Of a DNA stretch of 64,000 nucleotides, positions 56,442-64,000 are shown in pieces (positions within the stretch are counted from its first letter, which is position 1; the number at the start of each line of letters is the position of its first letter). The notes beneath the pieces are model-generated. The model had not been told where the DNA came from. It saw only the letters and a list, made by a program, of their open reading frames with translations, and ran no database searches. The stretch is taken from NCBI RefSeq assembly GCF_022879595.1, contig NZ_CP084265.1, forward strand, positions 1,984,001 through 2,048,000. The letters run 5' to 3'. The translations under genes were made by a program, and so were the position numbers. This DNA is from Caballeronia sp. Lep1P3. Lineage in GTDB: Bacteria > Pseudomonadota > Gammaproteobacteria > Burkholderiales > Burkholderiaceae.

Positions 56442-58226
56442 TCAAGCGGCCTGCTGCTGATACTGGATGCGATGCAAGTGAGCGTAAAGGCCGTTCAGCC
56501 GCAGCAACTCGGCGTGACTGCCCTGCTCCGCGATCTTGCCCGCCTCCAGCACGAGGATACGGTCGGCGCGCTCGATCGTCGACAGCCGGTGCGCGATCAC
56601 GAGCGTGGTGCGCCCTTTCATCAGCGTTTCCAGCGCGGACTGGACGTGCCGCTCCGATTCGGAGTCGAGCGCGGAAGTCGCTTCGTCGAGAATCAGAATC
56701 GGCGCGTCCTTGTAGATGGCGCGCGCAATCGCGAGACGCTGCCGCTGACCACCCGACAGGCGCATGCCATTGCCGCCGATGAGCGTATCGATGCCATCCG
56801 GCAGCGACGCGATCACGTCCGCGAGATTGGCGGCGGCGAGCGCGGCCATCACGCGGTCGCGGTCGGGCACGGTGCCGTAGGCGACGTTGGCGGCGATGCT
56901 GTCGTTGAAGAGCACGACATCCTGGCTCACCATCGCGATCTGCGCGCGCAGGTCGTGCAGCCCGTACTCGGTGATCGGCACGCCGTCCACGAGCACTTCG
57001 CCCGCGGCCGGATCGAAAAAGCGCGGCAGCAGGTTGACGAGCGTGGTCTTGCCGCTGCCCGACGGTCCCGCGAGCGCGACCATTTCGCCGGGCGCCACCT
57101 TGAACGAGACGCTATCGAGCGTCGCGCGATCCTGCGTGCCGTAATTGAACGAAACCTGCCGGAATTCGATGCTGCCCTTCGCGCGCTCGAGCGGGCGGCC
57201 GCCGCCCATCGGCTCCGGCGGCTCGTCGATCAGGCCGAAGATCAGCTCCGCCGCCGTCACGCCGCGCTGCAGCGGCTGGTTCACGTCGATCAGATGCTTG
57301 AGCGGCGAAATCACGAGCAGCATCGACGTGACGAAGGCGACGAAGCCGCCCACCGTCGTCTGGTCGCTCGCCGACTGCAGCACCGCAATGGTGATGACGA
57401 TGGCGAGCGCGATGGACGCGAGGAACTGCGTGAGCGGCTGCGCGAGACCGCCCGACACCTGCATGCGCATGGCGTAACCGCGCAGGCGGCCGCTCATTTC
57501 CGTGAAGCGTCCGATCTCGTAAGGCTCGCCGTTGTGCACCTTCACGACCTTATAGCCGCCGACCGTCTCCTCGACGATGTACGAGAGATCGTTGGTGAGC
57601 ATCTGATGCTCGCGGTTCAGGCGCCTGAGGCGCCGGTTGATCTTCGAGACGAGCCAGCCGATGCCCGGCAGGATCACCGCGACGATCAGCGTGAGCCGCC
57701 AGTTGAGAATGAAGAGATAGCCGAGCAGGAATACGACGGTGAGCGAGTCGCGCACGAGCGTGACGACGACGCCGGACAGCACCTGCAGAATCTGGTTGAC
57801 TTCGAACACGATGGCGTTGATGACCGTGCTCGCCGTCTCGCGCTGGAAGAAACCGGCGCTCGTGTGGATCATCCGGTCGAACATCTTGAGCCGCAGTTGC
57901 AGCAGGATCTTGTTCGACACATAAGAGAGCAGATAGCCCGATGCGTATTGCGCGACGCCGCGAACGAGCGCGAGCCCGATGACCGCGACGGGCACGACCC
58001 ATTTCGCTTTCTCGCTGCCGCCCGTGCCGAACCCGTGATCGAGCAGCGGCTTGAGCAGCATCGGAATGCCCGCTTCGCTCGCCGCGACGAAACCCATCGC
58101 CACGAGTCCGAGAAGCACGATGCCCATGAGCGGCCGCAGATAGGGCCAAAGCCGCTTGATGACGGCCGACGGCGATGTCGTCTCACCGCCGCCGATAGTC
58201 TTTCTCAGTGTCTGCTTCTCGCTCAA
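56442..58226 (-). CDS. msbA: Lipid A export ABC transporter MsbA
   Basis: MsbA flips lipid A-core across the inner membrane using ATP. This 594-residue half-transporter has six membrane helices in the first 330 residues and then the nucleotide-binding domain: Walker [21 protein letters not shown], signature [20 protein letters not shown], Walker [17 protein letters not shown] and the H-loop [14 protein letters not shown] placed the start at TTG (SEKQTLRK follows). AGAGGA lies 6 bases upstream, the leader has no nearby in-frame ATG, and homologues begin at this point. Confidence 0.93.
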   Translation of the reverse strand: MSEKQTLRKTIGGGETTSPSAVIKRLWPYLRPLMGIVLLGLVAMGFVAASEAGIPMLLKPLLDHGFGTGGSEKAKWVVPVAVIGLALVRGVAQYASGYLLSYVSNKILLQLRLKMFDRMIHTSAGFFQRETASTVINAIVFEVNQILQVLSGVVVTLVRDSLTVVFLLGYLFILNWRLTLIVAVILPGIGWLVSKINRRLRRLNREHQMLTNDLSYIVEETVGGYKVVKVHNGEPYEIGRFTEMSGRLRGYAMRMQVSGGLAQPLTQFLASIALAIVITIAVLQSASDQTTVGGFVAFVTSMLLVISPLKHLIDVNQPLQRGVTAAELIFGLIDEPPEPMGGGRPLERAKGSIEFRQVSFNYGTQDRATLDSVSFKVAPGEMVALAGPSGSGKTTLVNLLPRFFDPAAGEVLVDGVPITEYGLHDLRAQIAMVSQDVVLFNDSIAANVAYGTVPDRDRVMAALAAANLADVIASLPDGIDTLIGGNGMRLSGGQRQRLAIARAIYKDAPILILDEATSALDSESERHVQSALETLMKGRTTLVIAHRLSTIERADRILVLEAGKIAEQGSHAELLRLNGLYAHLHRIQYQQQAA

Positions 58227-58446
58227 TTCATCCTCTGCATTGCGATGCCCCGGCGCACGGACGCGCCCGCCGGTAGCATGATCGCGCCCGGCGAAAGACG
58301 CCGGCGCTGCGACAATCCGCCATTTTAAACTGCCGGGCTCGTGCGCCTCATTTGGCGGATTCGTGCCGCGCGATCGCCAACGATTGCCGATGGTTAAAAT
58401 ACGCGCCACGATCAATCCCAGCCGCGACCGGCGAGCGCCCCATCCC

Positions 58447-59214
58447 ATGACGCATCCCAGCCTCGGTATCGCCATCATCACGTACAACGCGGCCGCGCGG
58501 CTCGCGCAATGCCTCGAAGCCGTCTCTTTCGCCGACGATATCGTCGTCGTGGACGGCGGCAGCACCGATGCGACCGTCGCCATCGCGCAGTCGCACGGCG
58601 CGCGCGTCGTGATCGAGCGCGAATGGCCGGGCTTCGGTCCGCAGAAGAATCGCGCGCTCGATGCGCTTTGCACCGACTGGGTGCTCTCCATCGACGCCGA
58701 CGAAGTGGTCACGCCCGAACTCGCTCAGGCCATACGGACGGCCATCGCGAATCCGCGCGCCGATGTGTACGCGGTGGACCGGCTGTCGAGTTTCTGCGGC
58801 GAGTGGATCCGGCACAGCGGCTGGTACCCGGACTGGATTCCGCGCCTTTTCAGGCGCGGTTCGGCGCGTTTCTCCGACGACCTGGTGCACGAGCGCCTCG
58901 TCACGCTGGCGGACACGCCCGTCGCGCGGCTGGACGGCAAGCTGATGCACTATTCCTACGAAGACTTCGAAACGGTGTTGCGCAAGCTCGACGCCTATTC
59001 GACAGCCGGCGCGCGGCAACGCCATGCGGCGGGCAAGCGCGGAAGTCTCGGCATCGCCGTGACGCGCGGACTGTGGGCGTTCGTGAGAACCTACGTGCTG
59101 CGGCGCGGCTTTCTCGACGGGCGATCAGGCTTCATGATCGCCGTCTTCAACGCGCAGACCGTGTACTACCGCTTCGTCAAGCTCGCGCGCCTGAACGAGC
59201 GGCCGCATCAATAA
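58447..59214 (+). CDS. GT2-family glycosyltransferase (LPS core type)
   Basis: A 255-residue GT-A transferase. The nucleotide-sugar domain starts [20 protein letters not shown] and has [19 protein letters not shown], then [20 protein letters not shown] with the DxD-like metal site. HERLVT is conserved further on. This is the WaaE/KdtX-like branch common near LPS core genes. It is divergent from msbA and overlaps the 3' end of dnaE by 7 bp, tail to tail. The substrate is not known. Confidence 0.88.
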   Translation: MTHPSLGIAIITYNAAARLAQCLEAVSFADDIVVVDGGSTDATVAIAQSHGARVVIEREWPGFGPQKNRALDALCTDWVLSIDADEVVTPELAQAIRTAIANPRADVYAVDRLSSFCGEWIRHSGWYPDWIPRLFRRGSARFSDDLVHERLVTLADTPVARLDGKLMHYSYEDFETVLRKLDAYSTAGARQRHAAGKRGSLGIAVTRGLWAFVRTYVLRRGFLDGRSGFMIAVFNAQTVYYRFVKLARLNERPHQ

Positions 59215-62200
59215 ACGATTTCGATCTCGCTGCCCGCGAACTCGCCGCGCAACGCGGTGATGAGCTCGTCGGTGGGCTTCACGCGCCACGCGTCGCCCAG
59301 GCGCACTTCGCCTTCCGCGTGCTCGCTCCGATAGACGATGCTCACGTTCAGCCCGTTGGGAATCGGCGCGGACTGACGCTGACGACCGTTGTCCTTCACG
59401 GGCATCGGCGCCGGTTCAGCCTGCGCGCCCGCCGCATACGTTTCGAGCACGCGGCGCAAGCGCAAGGAATCCGCGTTGCCGTTCATCTCAACCTTCACCG
59501 ACTGCGCGTAGCGGCTGCGCGCGCGTTCGAGGTCCATCGCCGTATCGACGGTAAAGCGGATGCCGCCCGTGAACGCGTCGTTGCGCGCCTGTCCCTGCAC
59601 GACCAGCAACTCGTCTTCCTTGAAAAGCGCTTTGTTCGCTTCGAACTGCTCGTTGAACACGGTGACTTCGCACTGGCCGGTGCCATCGTCCAGATTGACG
59701 ATCAGCATCTTGCCGCGCTGAGTCATTTGCGTTCGCATCGTCGAAATGACGCCCGCGACGAGCTTGTCGCGCCCTTCCTTGAGTTCGCCGATCTTCTGGC
59801 GCACGAAGCGGCGCACTTCGCCCTTGTAGGCGTCGAAGAGATGCCCCGACAGATAGAAGCCGAGCGCCGTCTTTTCTTCCTGCAGGCGCTTTTTGTCCGA
59901 CCACGCGGGTTCGTCGACGTATTCGTGCTTGGCGAGCGGCGCGTCGCCCATGTCGAAGAGGCCCGCCTGCATCGCGTTGGCGGCGGCCTGGTCGGCGGCT
60001 TCCATTGCCATCGGGACGGATGCGAGCAGTTGCGCGCGGTTCGCGTGAACGGAATCGAACGCGCCTGCGCGGATCAAGGCCTCCACGGTGCGGCGATTCA
60101 CGATGCGCCGGTCGATGCGCTCGCAGAAATCGAAGAGGTCCGTGAACGCGCCGTCTTCGCGTGCGCGAAGGACTTCTTCGATCGCATTCTGGCCGCTGCC
60201 CTTCACTGCGCCGAGGCCATAGCGAATGGTTCGCGAACGCTTGCCGTCCGGCTCGGCGACCGGCTCGAACCGATACGCCGACTGGTTGATGTCCGGCGGC
60301 AGCACCGTCATGCCGTTCGCGATGCAGTCCTCGAAAAGGATCTTCACCTTGTCGGTGTCGTCCATCGCGAGCGACATGTTGGCGGCCATGAATTCCGCCG
60401 GATGATGCGCCTTCAGCCACGCTGTGTGATACGCGAGCAATGCATACGCGGCCGCGTGCGACTTGTTGAAGCCGTAGCCCGCGAACTTCTCCATCAGGTC
60501 GAAGGTTTCGTCCGCTTTCGCGCGCGTGAGGCCGTTCTTCGCCGCGCCTTCCGCGAAGATTTCGCGGTGCTTCGCCATTTCCTCGGGCATTTTCTTGCCC
60601 ATCGCGCGACGCAGCAAGTCCGCGCCGCCGAGCGAATAGCCGCCGATGATCTGCGCCATCTGCATCACCTGCTCCTGATAGACCATGATTCCGTAGGTCT
60701 CTTTCAGAACAGGTTCGACGCGCGGGTCCGGATATTCGACGATCTCGCGCCCGTGCTTGCGCGCGCAGAAGCTCGGAATCAGATCCATCGGGCCGGGACG
60801 ATACAGCGCGACGAGCGCGATGATGTCCTCGAAGCGGTCCGGCTGGGCGTCCTTCAGCATGCCTTGCATGCCGCGGCTTTCCAGCTGGAACACGGCGACG
60901 GTGTTCGCTTTCTTCAGAATCTGGAACGAAGCCGGATCGTCCAGCGGAACCTGCGCGAGGCTCCAGTCCTTCTTGGACGGATCGAGCCGGCGAATGTAGC
61001 GCTCGGCCCAGTCCAGAATGGTGAGCGTGGTCAGGCCCAGAAAGTCGAACTTGACGAGGCCGACGGCTTCGACGTCGTCCTTGTCGTACTGGCTGACGAC
61101 GCCGCCGTCCTCGCCCTGCGTGTACAGCGGACAGAAATCCGTGAGCTTGCCCGGCGCGATGAGCACGCCGCCCGCGTGCATGCCGACGTTACGCGTGAGG
61201 CCTTCCACGCGCTGCGCGAGTTCGAGCAACTGATGCACTTCGTCCTCGGAATCGAAGCGCTCCTGAAGCGTCGGCTCTTCCTTCATCGCGTCCGCGATGG
61301 TGACGTGCTTGCCCGGCTTGAACGGAATCAGCTTCGCGACGCCGTCGGTGAACATGTAGCCGAGATCGAGCACGCGGCCGATGTCGCGCACCGCCGCCTT
61401 CGCCGCCATCGTGCCGAAGGTGGCGATCTGCGAAACGGCGTCCGCGCCGTACTTGCCCTTCACGTACTGAATGACGCGGTCGCGCCCTTCCTGACAGAAG
61501 TCGATGTCGAAGTCGGGCATCGACACGCGTTCCGGGTTCAGGAAGCGCTCGAACAGCAGGTTGTAGCGCAGCGGGTCCAGATCCGTAATGCCGAGCGCGT
61601 AGGCGACGAGCGAACCCGCGCCCGAACCGCGGCCCGGACCGACCGGCACGCCGTTGTTCTTCGCCCACATGATGAAGTCCGCGACGATCAGGAAGTAGCC
61701 CGGAAAGCCCATCTTGATGATCGTGCCGCACTCGAATTCGAGGCGCGCGTAGTACGTCTCGCGCTGCGCGTCGCGCTCGGCTTCGTCGGGATAAAGCTGC
61801 GCGAGCCGGACTTCCAGCCCTTCCTTCGACAACTGCACGAGGTAGTCGTCGAGCGACGTGCCATCGGGCGTCGGGAAAAGCGGCAGCTTCGGCTTGCCGA
61901 GTTCGAGCGTGAGATTGCAGCGTTTCGCGATTTCGACGGTATTCGCGAGCGCCGACGGAATGTCCGCGAAGAGCGCGCACATCTCGTCCTGCGTGCGGAA
62001 ATACTGCTCCGTCGAAAAGCGCTTCGGACGGCGCGGATTCGCGAGGATATCGCCTTCCGAAATGCAGACGCGCGCTTCGTGCGCGGTGAAGTCGTCGGGC
62101 GTCATGAACTGCAGCGGATGCGTGGCGACGACCGGCAAGCCGAGCTTCGCCGCGAGCGCGACCGCTTCCAGAATGTACGCCTGCTCGCCGGGCTGCCCGG

Positions 62201-62720
62201 CGCGCTGCAACTCGATGTAGAACGCGTTCGCAAAGAGCTTCGCCCAGCGCTCGGCGTGACGCTCCGCGCTTGCCGCGTTGCCCGCCGCGAGCGCCATGCC
62301 GATGTCGCCCGTCTGCGCGCCGGAGAGCGCGAGCAGGCCTTCGGCCAAGCCCTCTTCCAGCCATTCGACCATCACTTCCGCGCGCCCGCGATACTGGTTC
62401 GTGAGCCACGCGCGGCTCAGCAATTCGCAGAGGTTGAGATAGCCGGTCTTGTCGCGCACGAGCAAGAGCAGGCGCGACGGCTTGTCGCGGTCGGCCGGAT
62501 TGGTGATCCAGACGTCGCAGCCGGCGATCGGTTTCAAGCCGTTGCCGCGCGCTTCCTTGTAGAAGCGCACGAGGCCGAATGCGTTCGCGAGATCGGTGAG
62601 CGCGAGCGCGCCCTGGCCGTCCTCGGCGGCTGCCTTGACGACGTCGTCCAGCCGCACGATGCCGTCGGCGATCGAGAATTCGGAGTGGACGCGGAGATGA
62701 ACGAAGCGGGGATCTGACAT
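59208..62720 (-). CDS. dnaE: DNA polymerase III alpha subunit DnaE
   Basis: DnaE is the replicative polymerase of the pol III holoenzyme. The 1170-residue protein carries an N-terminal PHP domain (VHLRVHSEFSIADGIVRLDD). The polymerase catalytic aspartates lie at about residues 401-408 (SMPDFDIDFCQEGRDRVIQY). Other marks are GPGRGSGAGSLVAYALGITD, GFNKSHAAAYALLAYHTAWL and an OB-fold region (MLIVNLDDGTGQCEVTVF). The start MSDPRFVHLRVH fits the family; 37 upstream codons are open but not homologous in character. It is divergent from trhO. Confidence 0.98.
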   Translation of the reverse strand: MSDPRFVHLRVHSEFSIADGIVRLDDVVKAAAEDGQGALALTDLANAFGLVRFYKEARGNGLKPIAGCDVWITNPADRDKPSRLLLLVRDKTGYLNLCELLSRAWLTNQYRGRAEVMVEWLEEGLAEGLLALSGAQTGDIGMALAAGNAASAERHAERWAKLFANAFYIELQRAGQPGEQAYILEAVALAAKLGLPVVATHPLQFMTPDDFTAHEARVCISEGDILANPRRPKRFSTEQYFRTQDEMCALFADIPSALANTVEIAKRCNLTLELGKPKLPLFPTPDGTSLDDYLVQLSKEGLEVRLAQLYPDEAERDAQRETYYARLEFECGTIIKMGFPGYFLIVADFIMWAKNNGVPVGPGRGSGAGSLVAYALGITDLDPLRYNLLFERFLNPERVSMPDFDIDFCQEGRDRVIQYVKGKYGADAVSQIATFGTMAAKAAVRDIGRVLDLGYMFTDGVAKLIPFKPGKHVTIADAMKEEPTLQERFDSEDEVHQLLELAQRVEGLTRNVGMHAGGVLIAPGKLTDFCPLYTQGEDGGVVSQYDKDDVEAVGLVKFDFLGLTTLTILDWAERYIRRLDPSKKDWSLAQVPLDDPASFQILKKANTVAVFQLESRGMQGMLKDAQPDRFEDIIALVALYRPGPMDLIPSFCARKHGREIVEYPDPRVEPVLKETYGIMVYQEQVMQMAQIIGGYSLGGADLLRRAMGKKMPEEMAKHREIFAEGAAKNGLTRAKADETFDLMEKFAGYGFNKSHAAAYALLAYHTAWLKAHHPAEFMAANMSLAMDDTDKVKILFEDCIANGMTVLPPDINQSAYRFEPVAEPDGKRSRTIRYGLGAVKGSGQNAIEEVLRAREDGAFTDLFDFCERIDRRIVNRRTVEALIRAGAFDSVHANRAQLLASVPMAMEAADQAAANAMQAGLFDMGDAPLAKHEYVDEPAWSDKKRLQEEKTALGFYLSGHLFDAYKGEVRRFVRQKIGELKEGRDKLVAGVISTMRTQMTQRGKMLIVNLDDGTGQCEVTVFNEQFEANKALFKEDELLVVQGQARNDAFTGGIRFTVDTAMDLERARSRYAQSVKVEMNGNADSLRLRRVLETYAAGAQAEPAPMPVKDNGRQRQSAPIPNGLNVSIVYRSEHAEGEVRLGDAWRVKPTDELITALRGEFAGSEIEIVY

Positions 62721-62944
62721 GGCGATATTGTACATGCGGGCTGTCGCGAAAAAGCCCGGCGCGGCCGCATTGGCCGAACGGATAAGGCGCTCGCGGCTCT
62801 CGAAATTGAGCGTGCGCAAGGCCGCGCGCACCGCGTCGGCCGGGCGGCGGAAAAGCGCGCGCCGTTTGCGGGATAATACGGTCTTTGCGCGGCGCCCTGC
62901 TGCTGCCGCCGTTCACGTTTTCAGCGTTTCACCCGCATCCGATC

Positions 62945-63808
62945 ATGAGCATATTGAACCTTTCCGCCTACAAATTCGTCACCATCGAAGACGGCGCCGC
63001 GTGGCGCCCGCTCGTCACCGAACGCTGCAACGCGCTCGGCCTCAAGGGCACGATCCTGCTGGCGCCGGAAGGCATCAACCTGTTCATCGCCGGTCCGATT
63101 CGCGAAGTGCGCGAGTTCATCGACTACATTCGCACCGATGCCCTCTTCGGCGGCCGCTTCGCCGACTTGCAGTTCAAGGAAAGCCTGTCGGAAACACAGC
63201 CTTTTCGCCGCATGCTCGTGCGGCTCAAGCGCGAAATCATCACGATGAAAAAGCCCGCGATCAAGCCGGAACTGGGCCGCGCGCCGGTCGTCGATGCACC
63301 GACGCTCAAAAGCTGGCTGGATCGGGGTCACGACGACGAAGGCCGTCCGGTCGTCATGCTCGACACGCGCAATGCGTTCGAAGTCGATGTCGGCACCTTC
63401 GACAACGCGCTCGATTACCGCATCGCGAAGTTCAGCGAGTTTCCGGAAGTCATCGAGCAAAACCGCGCGGACCTGGAAGGCAAGACGATCGTATCGTTCT
63501 GCACGGGCGGAATTCGCTGCGAGAAGGCCGCAATTCACATGAAGGAAGTGGGCATCGAGCATGTTTATCAACTCGAAGGCGGCATTCTCAAGTACTTCGA
63601 GGAAGTGGGCGGCGCGCATTACACCGGCGAGTGCTTCGTGTTCGATTACCGCACCGCGCTCGATCCGAACCTTCAGCCTACGTCGACTGCGCAATGCTTC
63701 GGATGTCGCGCGGTCGTGAGCGCGGAAGACCAGAAATCGCCGCATTACACGCCGGGCGAGACCTGCCCCGCGTGCCATCCCGACGCGAAGGTCGGCCAGG
63801 CGGCATGA
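62945..63808 (+). CDS. trhO: tRNA uridine 5-hydroxylase TrhO (rhodanese-related)
   Basis: A 287-residue YceA/TrhO protein that installs 5-hydroxyuridine at the wobble base of certain tRNAs. The N-terminal acylphosphatase-like domain contains [17 protein letters not shown]. The rhodanese domain has [20 protein letters not shown] and the active-site loop [16 protein letters not shown], with C186 as the catalytic cysteine. [20 protein letters not shown] follows. The C-terminus carries extra CxxC-type pairs (QCFGC and CPACH) that could bind zinc. gluQ starts about 20 bp downstream, so they are likely co-transcribed. Confidence 0.95.
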   Translation: MSILNLSAYKFVTIEDGAAWRPLVTERCNALGLKGTILLAPEGINLFIAGPIREVREFIDYIRTDALFGGRFADLQFKESLSETQPFRRMLVRLKREIITMKKPAIKPELGRAPVVDAPTLKSWLDRGHDDEGRPVVMLDTRNAFEVDVGTFDNALDYRIAKFSEFPEVIEQNRADLEGKTIVSFCTGGIRCEKAAIHMKEVGIEHVYQLEGGILKYFEEVGGAHYTGECFVFDYRTALDPNLQPTSTAQCFGCRAVVSAEDQKSPHYTPGETCPACHPDAKVGQAA

Positions 63809-63830
63809 GCCGCATCGCATGGCGCACCGC

Positions 63831-64000
63831 ATGACGTATCGCGGCCGCTTCGCGCCTTCGCCCACCGGCCCGCTGCACGCGGGCTCGCTCGTGAGCGCGC
63901 TTGCCAGTTACTTCGATGCGCGCGCGCACGGCGGAAGCTGGATCGTGCGGATCGAAGATGTCGATGCACCGCGCACGGTGCCGGGCGCCGCCGACGCTAT
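63831..64000 (+). CDS. gluQ: Glutamyl-Q tRNA(Asp) synthetase GluQ-RS, N-terminal part only
   Basis: The first 56 codons are visible: [20 protein letters not shown], followed by [15 protein letters not shown]. This is the class I HIGH-like region (PTGPLHAGS) of the glutamyl-tRNA-synthetase-like enzyme that glutamylates queuosine in tRNA(Asp). The short N-terminus and IEDVDAPR match GluQ-RS better than full-length GltX. An ATG four codons earlier is an alternative start. The rest lies beyond the window. With trhO before it, two tRNA-wobble modification genes are side by side. Confidence 0.85.
   Translation, partial: MTYRGRFAPSPTGPLHAGSLVSALASYFDARAHGGSWIVRIEDVDAPRTVPGAADA

Noticed and set aside
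58509..62717. A 1402-codon open frame antisense to dnaE
   Set aside because: Composition is that of a shadow frame (Arg, Ala, Val, Asp from GC-rich third positions), with no signal or domain. dnaE is certain.

Overview
The window is about 64 kb of high-GC chromosome from a betaproteobacterium of the Burkholderiaceae, most likely of the Paraburkholderia/Caballeronia group. This rests on protein character and gene order (hemF-nadD-rsfS-rlmH-maf-rng, recC-recB-recD, msbA-waaC-glycosyltransferase-waaL, dnaE, trhO, gluQ), not on a database search. Almost all of it is ordinary, densely coded chromosome. I saw no insertion sequence, prophage, CRISPR array, rRNA or tRNA. The first gene (a response regulator) and the last (gluQ) are cut by the window edges.

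Layout. 1-3.8 kb: a stress and envelope group with a NarL-type response regulator, a ferritin-like protein, two DUF1328 mini membrane proteins, a HisKA_3 sensor kinase and an entericidin lipoprotein. 3.9-13.1 kb: a DUF4397 lipoprotein, two EamA exporters, thiC behind a TPP riboswitch, two small glycine-rich lipoproteins and an L-lactate permease. 13.1-13.5 kb: a non-coding scar holding decayed copies of the 3' end of the neighbouring EamA gene and a long hairpin. 13.5-23.2 kb: arfB and the translationally coupled recC-recB-recD operon. 23.4-31.5 kb: an FUSC-family membrane protein, an Lrp regulator divergent from a cysteine-dioxygenase-like enzyme, a large MscS-type channel and small membrane or lipoproteins. 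31.5-40.9 kb: a candidate small RNA, an IclR regulator and an mdtABC RND efflux operon. 41-44.6 kb: an oxidoreductase, then a leftward operon (atypical SDR, methylglyoxal synthase, quinone oxidoreductase, KdpE-like regulator).

44.9-52.9 kb is a rightward housekeeping run: upp, yebC, purD, hemF, nadD, rsfS, rlmH, maf and rng. 52.9-59.2 kb makes lipopolysaccharide core and exports it (msbA, waaC, a glycosyltransferase and a waaL-like ligase leftward; a GT2 glycosyltransferase divergent). 59.2-64 kb holds dnaE, trhO and the start of gluQ.

I found no clearly new multi-gene system. The points most worth a second look are: the mgsA/qor/kdpE grouping; an SDR enzyme without the usual Tyr/Lys catalytic pair; a roughly 75-residue Ser/Thr-rich insertion in MdtC; two orphan Rho-independent terminators that suggest unannotated small RNAs; the tandem gene-tail remnants with an 18-bp-stem hairpin; and a hairpin that competes with helix P1 of the TPP riboswitch.
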